Assembly (NCBI GenBank): GCA_964423175.1
Contig: CAYRDM010000002.1
Span: 1-29,697 of the forward strand
DNA from: JBGQJN01 sp964423175
GTDB lineage: Bacteria; Patescibacteriota; Minisyncoccia; 2-02-FULL-40-12; IGHO2-01-FULL-4-A
Length of the DNA stretch: 29,697 nt
Direction of reading: 5' to 3'
The position numbers were made by a program, and so were the translations under genes. Positions within the stretch are counted from its first letter, which is position 1; the number at the start of each line of letters is the position of its first letter. This document shows positions 12,452-19,704 of the stretch, piece after piece. The notes under the pieces are model-generated. The model saw only the letters and a list, made by a program, of their open reading frames with translations. It did not search any database and was not told the origin of the DNA.

Positions 12452-15400
12452 TTATTTTGGACTAACTTCTTTCCACGTAGGTATTTGACGATTAACATAG
12501 ATCTGTTTGGTGAGTGAACAAAATGCACCAGCTTTATCTGTCACCGTATCTGTAACGCTGAAACTACCAGCAGTAAGATATGTATATAGTGGGTTTTGTT
12601 GAGTAGATGTGCCGCCATCTCCAAAAGTCCAGCTCCAACCACCATGACCAGTGCTAGTGCAAGCAGTTGGATTGCCGCTATTGTCATAACAAATAGTCTG
12701 ATCCGTAAATTGTACAGGCTGTTTTACAGAAGGATAAAGCAACGGTGACCAAGTAAAGTTAACAGAAGGCGCCGGGTTCGCTTCTGTAGTCCATGAACCG
12801 GAATAAGTCCAATTTGATGCCACATCTCTTGAATCCCAAACCTTAACTCTGGCCTTTAGCGTTTTATTAAAAGGCAAATTACTAGCGAAGGCTTGCGTGC
12901 TAGAAGATGACGCGACTTTGCCAGAATCATACAAAGGCGTGTTGAACGAACTTCCGTTGTCATCTATTTGAACTTGATAGGCGCTCTGAGGATCAGTACC
13001 AATTGGATTATTGTTTGCATCTGTATAGGTCCAGCTCACAAATACGCTTGGGCCCGAAGCACAATTGTCAGCCTGGGCTGCAACTACAGAAGCGGCAGAA
13101 GGAGCAACATTGTTATCAACTACTGTCAGAGAAAGAGGTGTTAAAACACAACCAGTTGCTCCATTACTGTAGTTACATGTCGCCCTTATATTTGTCGTAC
13201 CTGGCCCGACTCCCGTAACAGATCTGGTATCATTTTGATACATCCTCAAATATGCGATGTTATCCAGAGTCTCTACTGCATTGTCTGCGTTAGTATCACA
13301 AACCTTGATGTTTGGTACTGTTGGACACAAAGCAGGGTTGGCTGGATTTGAATTAGCAGAAATTTCTCTAGCGACATCGTTATCATCTATTAAACCATCC
13401 GGTGCACTGCCACCAGGACCGGCCAAATCGTAATTTGTATTAAGGTTGGATTTTGGACCGATAGCTGCAATCGATGAACTGTCGGAAGTAAAATTACAGC
13501 TACTAAACCCGCTATTGCTGGTAAATACAGCCGCAACAAAACCCGATGGTAGAGAAGAATTAACAAGACTTGTCAGAACATTACCTCCGGGGCAAGTTCC
13601 TACGCTTACCGCCACCGTCGCGGTACTTGTTACGTTGCCCTCACTATGCCAGGAGGTTACCTTGGCAGTATATGTGCCTGCTGATGCATAATTACAAAGA
13701 TTGCTCGCAGTATATGGGTTACTTGCAATATTGCCCGTGTCTAACTCATTCGTTCCGTCATTTGTACAATCAAAGAAATATCTAAATGTGCCCGAGCTAG
13801 TTCCTGAATCAGTTGCGGTGAGACTTACATTATTCAAAGGAGGGGTTCCAGAGTTAGGTGAGGCAGATAAGCTTGTTGTCAAAATTCTCACTTCAAAATT
13901 ATCAACCGCACTGTTTGCTCCAACAGAATTTGTACAATACATACCATAGAATCCGGCCGAAGCAGCTGGAATAGTCTGACTACCAGATATGGCTTTTGAA
14001 CCAGACCACTGGCCTGTAGCGTTACAAGAAACCGCATTAGTAGAAGACCACACCAATGTTACCGAGTTNNNNNNNNNNNNNNNNNNNNNNNNNNNNNNNN
14101 NNNNNNNNNNNNNNNNNNNNNNNNNNNNNNNNNNNNNNNNNNNNNNNNNNNNNNNNNNNNNNNNNNNNCTGTAGCGTTACAAGAAACCGCATTAGTAGAA
14201 GACCACACCAATGTTACCGAGTTACCGCTCGTTATTGAAATTGGCCCTTCGGACGGAGAACCAGAAGTTGAATAACCTGTGAGGCTAACTGTTGGACTGC
14301 CCGGCGGTGGAGTTGGTGTGGGTGTTGGCGTAGGAGTCGGAGTTGGGGTAGGAGTTGGCGTGGGTGTAGGACAAACGTTTACGCCTGATGTACACACACC
14401 GGCCAGACAAGTATCTGGACTTGTACAAACATCTCCATCACTGCACGAAGAACCGTCAGCCTTATTGGTATACTGACAAACCTTCACTCCACCGCCTTGA
14501 GTTACGCAAGTACCCGGATTTTGACATTGACCAGGACTATTACAGTCACTGTTGGTTTGACAGCTACAAGTATTTGGTCCGCCAGTACAAACACCGGACT
14601 GACATGCGTCTGGGTTTGAACACGCATTGCCATCGCTACAGCTTGAACCATTTGATTTAGTTGGATTAGAACAAATACCGGTCTGAGTATTACATTGTCC
14701 GGCATCATGGCATTGATCCAGCGCAGTACAAACAATACTGTTGGAACCGACGCACGACCCAGTTCCATTACACTTGTCGGTTTGGGTACAGGCGTTACTG
14801 TCGTCACAAGAAGTTACGTTTGAGGCATAAGCATTTGCAGGACAAGCCCCCCCCGGAGAACCAGGGCATGTTTCAGCCGGATCACAAGTTGTGTCAGTGC
14901 CAGCCGAACGGCAAACATAGTTACTCGCCTCATATGAATCCACGGGACAAAGCTTTGAAGCACCGTCACAGTACTCACTCGGGTCACAGACATCACCACT
15001 GCCGGCCCTACATACCACAGTACTAAAGTCGGGTTCTACGGCGTCTGTGGGACAAGAAGCAGAAGTGCCGTCACAAGTCTCTGGAATATCACAAATTCCG
15101 CCCGATCCCCTGCAAACAGTATTAGATTGTGCCGTAATAAAAGCGTCAGTCGGACATAGAGTAGAAATACCGTCACAGGTTTCAGCAACATCGCAAGAAC
15201 CATTAGAGGCCCGACAAACACTCCCTGCATTACCTGCTGGGTGAGAACAAGAACCCGTACCATCACAAACATCTAAGGTACAAGTATTTCCATCACTAGC
15301 ACAAGTAGTAGAAGAATTGGGATAAACACAAGATCCCCAGCTTAATCCGTCAGAAGCGCAAGTCTGTACTCCGGTATTACAAGTCGCGGTCTGCGCACCA

Positions 15401-15798
15401 CAAGGCAGTGTATCGTCTGGTGTACAAATAGGTGTCGGTGGCGAGCAAATACACTTTTGAGCATTTTGAGTACTACATATTCCATTTGGAGCACCAGGGC
15501 AACACCTACCAACCACGTTATTTCCGTCTATAAAACAGCCTGATACGTGAATGTTGGACTGACAAGAAGCAACAGTATTAACGTCATCGCCCGGCGGCGG
15601 ACATATACATTGAAATGTTTCTTCGACACACATTGAACCATTATCGCAAACCTCACCGTTATCACAGCTAATTTCATTAGCCAAAACAGGGCGGACCTTA
15701 AAAAACAAAAAAACAAAACTAAATAGCAGCATAAAAAACAAAAAAACAAAAAAATTAACAACATCTATCCGTTTGGTTTTATCTTTTATGCTATACAT
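12452..15798 (-). CDS. Giant Cys-rich surface protein with disintegrin-like, Ig/PKD/FN3-like and dockerin-like parts, interrupted by an assembly gap
   Basis: If the 100-N gap (14069-14168) and one copy of its 55-bp duplicated flank are removed, the two halves join in frame into a 1063-residue protein. Residues 15-33 are a membrane signal. About 45-475 are Cys-rich; within this, about 195-322 hold four disintegrin-like modules (for example 'CDPSEYCDGASKLCPVD'), followed by C-x-D-G-x-x-C repeats. A (Pro-Thr)10 linker (14311-14370) leads to an Ig-like domain ('SVTLVWSSTNAVSCNAT'), a PKD-like domain, a dockerin-like EF-hand pair (about 13231-13450), an FN3-like domain ('AYQVQIDDNGSSF') and a C-terminal PKD domain ('WTFGDGGTSTQQNPLYTY'). 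There is no LPxTG sorting signal. Adhesion is inferred. It has its own promoter and terminator and lies near the pilus locus. A G8 tract near residue 315 could shift the frame. Confidence 0.85.
13231..13450 (-). other. Dockerin-like EF-hand pair within the surface protein
   Basis: Two loops, 'APDGLIDDNDVAREI' and 'CDTNADNAVETLDNIAYL', have the D-x-N-x-D-x-V-x-x-x-D spacing and following helix of dockerin/F-hand repeats. The first loop carries an insertion (GPGGSAP). Calcium binding is inferred. Confidence 0.5.
14014..14068. repeat. 55-bp exact duplicate, left copy flanking the assembly gap
   Basis: Identical to 14169-14223. The two copies abut the N run on either side, with the unique sequence continuing outward from each. 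This suggests a k-mer overlap of two contigs and not a biological repeat, although a tandem repeat in the gap cannot be excluded. Confidence 0.95.
14069..14168. other. Scaffolding gap of exactly 100 N
   Basis: All 100 bases are N, the conventional filler for a gap of unknown size. It lies inside the surface-protein gene and breaks its frame as written. Confidence 0.99.
14169..14223. repeat. 55-bp exact duplicate, right copy flanking the assembly gap
   Basis: Second copy of the 14014-14068 sequence. Dropping one copy and the Ns removes 155 bases and restores one continuous frame (a 1587-base offset, divisible by 3). Confidence 0.95.
14311..14370 (-). repeat. (Pro-Thr)10 linker repeat
   Basis: Ten Pro-Thr dipeptides encoded by varied synonymous codons (CCT/CCC/CCA/CCG with ACA/ACG/ACT/ACC), followed by PPPG. 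It separates the Cys-rich half from the Ig/PKD half, as PT linkers do in secreted modular proteins. The mixed codons argue for selection on the protein and not recent slippage. Confidence 0.9.
14847..14854 (-). repeat. G8 homopolymer in the surface-protein coding strand
   Basis: Eight C on the plus strand (G8 in the coding strand) encode Pro-Gly-Gly-Ala in the fourth disintegrin-like module. Gain or loss of one base would frameshift the protein near residue 315. A candidate contingency tract. Confidence 0.8.
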
Positions 15799-15820
15799 TT
15801 ATTTAAAATAGACACCCTAA

Positions 15821-15829
15821 ATTATACCA
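15821..15829 (-). promoter_or_regulatory. Extended -10 promoter of the surface-protein gene
   Basis: The minus strand reads TGGTATAAT, a full extended -10 (TGnTATAAT), 22 bp before the ATG at 15796-15798. No good -35 is visible, as expected for extended -10 promoters. The leader would be about 15 nt. Confidence 0.6.
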
Positions 15830-15850
15830 CAAGAAACTTTTTTTTAGTAC

Positions 15851-15892
15851 AAAAAAGCTGGGTGTGATCTTACAACATATCCACACCCAGCT
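15851..15892 (-). terminator. Strong rho-independent terminator after the 216-aa secreted-protein gene
   Basis: On the minus strand AGCTGGGTGTG/CACACCCAGCT (11 bp, arms 15882-15892 and 15856-15866, loop of 15) is followed by TTTTT. It lies 9 bp after the gene's stop. Confidence 0.88.
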
Positions 15893-15901
15893 GAAATGAC
15901 C

Positions 15902-16552
15902 TTATTTAGACCCGGGAATCACTGAAACACCATTGGCAGAAATCGAGGATATGATTTCCCTCTTTTTAGCAACAATCTCCTTTTTGCCCGGGGACAAAAT
16001 CCATATGATATCGCCTACTGGAACGCCATTTATGGAAATATTCTGGACAACGGCACAGGCGGCTTCCAAAGGCCAAGATGCGCCTTCACTTCCGGTAGAT
16101 ATCTGATCCCAATATGAACCCCCCATTACTTGTGCGTTGTGAGGAGGGTTGACCTTGCACTCATAATTCGAGCGTACAATGGTCAATACCTCTTGGGCGA
16201 TGAGAGAATCGGGCAGACGATTGCCCGTCAAAGGTTCGATATGATACTGAATCTTCGCATATGCGCCATGAAAGTTATGGAAAATCGTTTGATTCTTACC
16301 TCCCATCACTTCCCGGACGTCCTTACCAGAATATTGGGTAACGCCAAGCAAGGTTCCGCTTAAACGCACCCACTGCCCTTCTATTTGCACGGGTGGAAAA
16401 CTATACGCCCGTCCAGATTCAATCTGCTGGATGCAAACACGTTTCCCGGGGAAATCGGATGGATTATCATAACAAATCGGCTCGAGATTTACGGAAAAGG
16501 CCGCCGATGAAAATAGAATTACAAGAGAAAAAAACAATCCAAGGTTCTTCAT
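15902..16552 (-). CDS. Secreted hypothetical protein with canonical ribosome binding site
   Basis: 216-residue protein; family not recognised. Residues 1-20 form a clean signal peptide (MKNLGLFFSLVILFSSAAFS), and the mature part has Cys near residues 27, 40, 132 and 166 (Cys-Cys bridges possible). Sequence such as 'IEGQWVRLSGTLLGVTQYSG' suggests a beta-rich domain; the C-terminus ends 'SISANGVSVIPGSK'. The start is firm: ATG 16550-16552 is preceded by GGAGG at ideal spacing, unlike the weak sites of its neighbours. It has its own ideal promoter, a ~145-nt structured leader and its own terminator. Two 60-base lines I counted by hand in this gene have about 50-52% GC, above the low-40s or less of neighbours, so recent transfer is possible. 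Confidence 0.82.
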   Translation of the reverse strand: MKNLGLFFSLVILFSSAAFSVNLEPICYDNPSDFPGKRVCIQQIESGRAYSFPPVQIEGQWVRLSGTLLGVTQYSGKDVREVMGGKNQTIFHNFHGAYAKIQYHIEPLTGNRLPDSLIAQEVLTIVRSNYECKVNPPHNAQVMGGSYWDQISTGSEGASWPLEAACAVVQNISINGVPVGDIIWILSPGKKEIVAKKREIISSISANGVSVIPGSK

Positions 16553-16698
16553 GACGACCTCCGTCGTTTTGAGTTTTCCCAGCCCCCTTCTCTTAAAGAC
16601 TCGAAGGCCAGGTTTCTGGGATAATTTAATACCCGATGACAGGTGCTAAACTATCCCAGAAACTGATGTTTCCCGATAGATTATTAAAAAACTAGTAT
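16553..16698 (-). promoter_or_regulatory. Structured 5' leader of the 216-aa gene (candidate cis-regulatory RNA)
   Basis: On the minus strand, 12 bp of GTTTCTGGGATA (16652-16663) pair with TATCCCAGAAAC (16612-16623), and GTTTA/TAAAT extend the stem inward to about 17 bp. A second weaker hairpin (CCTTC/GAAGG) follows. The last, GACG-GAGGT-CGTC (16553-16565), places the Shine-Dalgarno in a hairpin loop just before the ATG. No known riboswitch class recognised. The first arm pair could instead be a DNA operator. Confidence 0.55.
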
Positions 16699-16704
16699 AT
16701 CCTA

Positions 16705-16733
16705 ATTATACACCTTTTTTGACATTTTGTCAA
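16705..16733 (-). promoter_or_regulatory. Perfect consensus promoter of the 216-aa gene
   Basis: The minus strand reads TTGACA (complement of 16728-16733), 17 bp, TATAAT (complement of 16705-16710); both hexamers and the spacer are ideal. The -35 is part of an inverted repeat, TTGACATTTTGTCAA (16719-16733), a possible operator. It overlaps the TGA of the 167-aa gene. Start near 16698. Confidence 0.8.
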
Positions 16734-17233
16734 TTGAGAAGCTTGGTGCTAAATGTCACGTAAATTCCGACTATTATCTGCCTAGTTGAGGTATTCTCCT
16801 GTATGGTTACCTGCAAGAGAACGTTGTCTTTGGTAGCAGAAAAAGATTTGAATTTTGGTTGGTCAATCATGCCCGCTGACCTCTTCCAACCGTTGTTATC
16901 CATGTAATCTTGATATGTCTGAAGATTATCGGCAATTGTTTTGCTTGTAACAAATTCCCTGACCAATTGCACACTGCCGTCTGAACTAGTTTTCTGATAG
17001 TTCTGCAAAACTTTGGCACCTTTCTCTAGCGGAATGTCCTTGGGAAAATTATCAGGCAATTTGTTAGCGGCCAGATCCCCCGCCAAGACACTTGGTACTG
17101 GTAACCTAGATTGATTTGGTTCAATCGATTTATTGGTCCTGTTGTAAATAAAAATTATGAGAATCAAAATAACTGCTGCGACAACGAGGAGAATGGTTTT
17201 TGCATATTCATTTTTAACTATTTTTGAAAACAT
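16730..17233 (-). CDS. Membrane-anchored hypothetical protein at the end of the pilus locus
   Basis: 167-residue protein; family not recognised. A cytoplasmic stub is followed by a transmembrane helix at about residues 13-30 ('TILLVVAAVILILIIFIY'). The outer part has 'LPDNFPKDIPLEKGAKVLQN' and alternating hydrophobic strands ending in 'RQIIVGIYVTFSTKL', suggesting a small alpha/beta domain outside the membrane. It follows the minor-pilin block by 75 bp on the same strand and may be the last gene of that transcription unit, as no terminator separates them. A pilus accessory role is possible but unproven. Confidence 0.75.
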   Translation of the reverse strand: MFSKIVKNEYAKTILLVVAAVILILIIFIYNRTNKSIEPNQSRLPVPSVLAGDLAANKLPDNFPKDIPLEKGAKVLQNYQKTSSDGSVQLVREFVTSKTIADNLQTYQDYMDNNGWKRSAGMIDQPKFKSFSATKDNVLLQVTIQENTSTRQIIVGIYVTFSTKLLN

Positions 17234-17308
17234 TTGTTTGAATTTAATATACTAATTTTATGTCTATGCGGACATATAAGCAACAGTGCATATTAACAAC
17301 CGACGGAA

Positions 17309-17677
17309 CTAGTTCAAATTAACCTGCAAAACCCTGGATACTCCACGATAAGTCCCGGTCGCCTTTACCGGAAGAGCCAAGCAATCAGCCTGAACAAACG
17401 GTGCGTTGTTATTGTTACCGTTAGCGTAGGCTGCGCCGTTAGACATCACCGGCATAGTAGCTGAGGAATCTATTCTATTGGCATACAGACACCATTCAAC
17501 GGCGCTCTCCGCAGCATAAAAAGCTGCGGAAGAATTTTTGATGTCAGCCGCAATTCTAACCTTTGGAACAAAGATCAAAGAGAGCGCAAAAACGACCGAC
17601 AAAATGGAGCTTACCAAAAGCAAGGTCATAATTAACGCCACACCTTCCTGATTTTTAAATTTTATTTTAAATTTCAT
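17309..17677 (-). CDS. PilX-like minor pilus assembly protein
   Basis: 122-residue protein with a prepilin-like N-terminus: after a basic leader, 'NQEGVALIMTLLLVSSILSV' forms the hydrophobic helix. PilX-type proteins often lack the usual Glu5 found in FTLIE pilins, as here. 'FYAAESAVEWCLY' after the helix is a frequent PilX motif, and 'GTYRGVSRVLQVNL' near the end is a typical PilX C-terminal strand. It would be inserted into or prime the pilus. It is last of four minor pilins (gap of 10 bp). Confidence 0.8.
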   Translation of the reverse strand: MKFKIKFKNQEGVALIMTLLLVSSILSVVFALSLIFVPKVRIAADIKNSSAAFYAAESAVEWCLYANRIDSSATMPVMSNGAAYANGNNNNAPFVQADCLALPVKATGTYRGVSRVLQVNLN

Positions 17678-17687
17678 AATTTTACGT

Positions 17688-18233
17688 CTAATCAGAGAGG
17701 AACCTCTGCGAGACGGTTGTTTGTATATCCACAGTTTGTTGTTGTTTTGTTTTGGCGCTTTTAATCGTCGCCATTATAGTCACCCTCGGCTGTTTTTGAT
17801 CATCAATTGTTGTGCCGACTATGCAAAACTGTAAGCGTGTAAACTGAACTGTGTTTGAATTCATTATACTATCAGTTCCATTAGCGTTCCTATGAATATC
17901 AGTCCCCGAAATTGAATAAACGATATTACCATTCACAGGATGTGTGATGTTCAAGGTTGTCGCCCAAGAGTTAGGACAGTTGGTATCTGGCCCGGATATC
18001 TGACTTACTCTGATTTCTTTGGCCATCGCTTCAAGAACGAAACTAGCGTTCTCTTCCGCTTGTTGAAGATTAAATGCTCTCCTCTGAGCATCCAAAGAGC
18101 GCAGAAACGAGCCCCCCATCAGTATTGCAACAACAGAAAAAATCATAAGAGTGGTCAAGGTCTCAATCAAAGTAAAACCAGCCTGATTAGATTTTGAATT
18201 ATGGGCTGTGGGTTTTGGGTTTTGTTTTTCCAT
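17688..18233 (-). CDS. PilW-like type IV prepilin
   Basis: 181-residue minor pilin. The leader ends at Gly in 'NQAGFTLIETL', giving the cleavage point G-F with Glu5, as prepilin peptidase needs. The long hydrophobic helix 'LTTLMIFSVVAILMGGSFLR' is followed by 'QQAEENASFVLEAMAKEIR', typical of PilW/GspJ-like pilins. The globular part has a Cys pair. It is 3 bp downstream of the PilV-like gene. Confidence 0.85.
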   Translation of the reverse strand: MEKQNPKPTAHNSKSNQAGFTLIETLTTLMIFSVVAILMGGSFLRSLDAQRRAFNLQQAEENASFVLEAMAKEIRVSQISGPDTNCPNSWATTLNITHPVNGNIVYSISGTDIHRNANGTDSIMNSNTVQFTRLQFCIVGTTIDDQKQPRVTIMATIKSAKTKQQQTVDIQTTVSQRFLSD

Positions 18234-18236
18234 AGA

Positions 18237-18755
18237 CTATTTCCAATTAAACAAATGCTCTTCCGCGCTCAACGTCTTACTTCCTCCGCCTCTTTCATTC
18301 CAAGTAATATTTACCACTATTTTCTTCTCAACATTAGGAACAATAGTAGTCACGACGATTGTTCTCTTAAACAAAGTATCGGTGCCGCTATCATAGCTAA
18401 AAATTCCCGTGCCAGAATCAAATTTTAAATTGGGGTTAGCACCCAAAGCAATTAGAGCCTGGGAGTCCCACTGAATCCTATAAGTACCGTCTGCAAGCGA
18501 AGTACCAAAAGGATTGGCGCCAGGTGGCGTATCCAAAAACCAATCTCGTTCACGGATACTTCTAACCACTTCTATCCCCTCCTGAGCCAAACCACTCGCA
18601 ACAAAATTATTTCTTATTGTTGCGGCTGTCCGCAAATTCATACTCAAAACAAAAGTAGCGCCAGAAAAAACCAAGCTAAAAATAAATACAGCCACCAGCA
18701 CTTCTATTAATGTGAAGCCCTCTTGTTGTCTAAGCGTTTTCATTGTTTGAACCAT
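18237..18755 (-). CDS. PilV-like type IV prepilin
   Basis: 172-residue minor pilin with the N-terminal signature 'QEGFTLIEVLVAVFIFSLVF'. The motif 'ASGLAQEGIEVVRSIRERDW', with Glu and Arg after the helix, is common in PilV/GspI-like minor pilins. The start could be ATG 18755 or the ATG four codons later (18743), which gives a shorter leader. It follows the GspH-like gene after 3 bp. Confidence 0.85.
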   Translation of the reverse strand: MVQTMKTLRQQEGFTLIEVLVAVFIFSLVFSGATFVLSMNLRTAATIRNNFVASGLAQEGIEVVRSIRERDWFLDTPPGANPFGTSLADGTYRIQWDSQALIALGANPNLKFDSGTGIFSYDSGTDTLFKRTIVVTTIVPNVEKKIVVNITWNERGGGSKTLSAEEHLFNWK

Positions 18756-18758
18756 ATA

Positions 18759-19313
18759 CTAATTAATATCTATTCTACCTGAAGTATAAACATTTATGAC
18801 TGTGCACGGACCTGAGACACAATTAGCCTGCCCATTCAATCTTATCGTTATGGCTACTGGTGCAACATTCAACGCGCTATTGTTATTTATATATGTTTTA
18901 GGATCAGGCGGTTCAAAAAATACATCATTAAAACTGGCTGCCATCACCATATTAGAGTTGATGACTTTCTTTGTCTCCACAATTGAGTCAATCCCGGCCT
19001 GATAATTATGATTTGAAGCCTGACAAGTTAAAGCTCCGTTATCCAAAACACCTGCATATATAAGATAGGTTGTTGAATCGACATAGTGAATACCGTATCC
19101 GCAAACAGTAACCCCCTGATAAAGACTCGCCGCCAAGGCCTTGGATTGTGCACCTCTAAAATCAGACACTATCACCGCCACCGCCTGATCACGGCCGGTT
19201 TTACCCTTTGGCGAGGATCTGAAATTTAAAATTAAAACCACCGAAAGAGTGGCTATAATAGCAGCTACGATAAGAATCTCCACCAATGAGAAGCCCTCAT
19301 TTTTTTTATTCAT
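18759..19313 (-). CDS. GspH/FimT-like type IV prepilin
   Basis: 184-residue minor pilin: 'NEGFSLVEILIVAAIIATLS' with cleavage after Gly and Glu5. 'DFRGAQSKALAAS' after the helix matches GspH/FimT-type proteins ('d.rsArseAi'). The 5' end overlaps the DUF4430-like gene by 8 bp, implying translational coupling. FimT-family proteins are reported to bind DNA during uptake in some competent bacteria, which would suit the ComEC gene nearby; this is an inference. Confidence 0.85.
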   Translation of the reverse strand: MNKKNEGFSLVEILIVAAIIATLSVVLILNFRSSPKGKTGRDQAVAVIVSDFRGAQSKALAASLYQGVTVCGYGIHYVDSTTYLIYAGVLDNGALTCQASNHNYQAGIDSIVETKKVINSNMVMAASFNDVFFEPPDPKTYINNNSALNVAPVAITIRLNGQANCVSGPCTVINVYTSGRIDIN

Positions 19314-19704
19314 ATTTTGCCTCGACTAAATCCCCTCTTTTTATTTGTATTTTACCTGCATCTTCAATGTTAACCAACTTTTGGTTTAAATAAAGATGCC
19401 AACTTTCTCTAGCTGAATTGGGGAGGCCGTCGATAGAAGATATGGAAACCTTGCCATCCTTGTTAACAGAATATCTAAAATCAAAACCGTTGCCAGCAGA
19501 GGCTGCATAAACAACGTCCAGGACGCTCATACCAGCAACTATAGAACCCTGGAAGGTTCTAGTTTGTCCGTAGGTTGGTGAGAGTATAAATCTCGCACTG
19601 GGTTGAAAAACCTGAAATTTAAAATAAAAAATAAAAAGCGCGACAACTAAAAGAAGGACCAGGAGAAATAAATTTTTCTTAATATTTTTTAATTCTAATG
19701 CCAT
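19306..19704 (-). CDS. Membrane-anchored DUF4430-like protein
   Basis: 132-residue protein. A transmembrane helix at about residues 10-29 ('NLFLLVLLLVVALFIFYFKF') is followed by an extracytoplasmic domain with 'GMSVLDVVYAAS', 'KVSISSIDGLPNSARESWHL' and 'YLNQKLVN', which fits the DUF4430 (PF14478, transcobalamin C-terminal-like) pattern of 'SINGV...W.YYVNG'. It overlaps both pilD (10 bp) and the GspH-like gene (8 bp), so it is tightly coupled to pilus genes. Ligand unknown; the domain occurs in secreted or surface proteins. Confidence 0.75.
   Translation of the reverse strand: MALELKNIKKNLFLLVLLLVVALFIFYFKFQVFQPSARFILSPTYGQTRTFQGSIVAGMSVLDVVYAASAGNGFDFRYSVNKDGKVSISSIDGLPNSARESWHLYLNQKLVNIEDAGKIQIKRGDLVEAKYE

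Noticed and set aside
14014..14223. Two separate surface-protein genes on either side of the gap
   Set aside because: The duplicated 55 bp and exact frame restoration on removing one copy plus the Ns point to a single gene.
14279..14476. Plus-strand ORF made of Gly-Val repeats
   Set aside because: It is the antisense shadow of the Pro-Thr linker of the surface protein.
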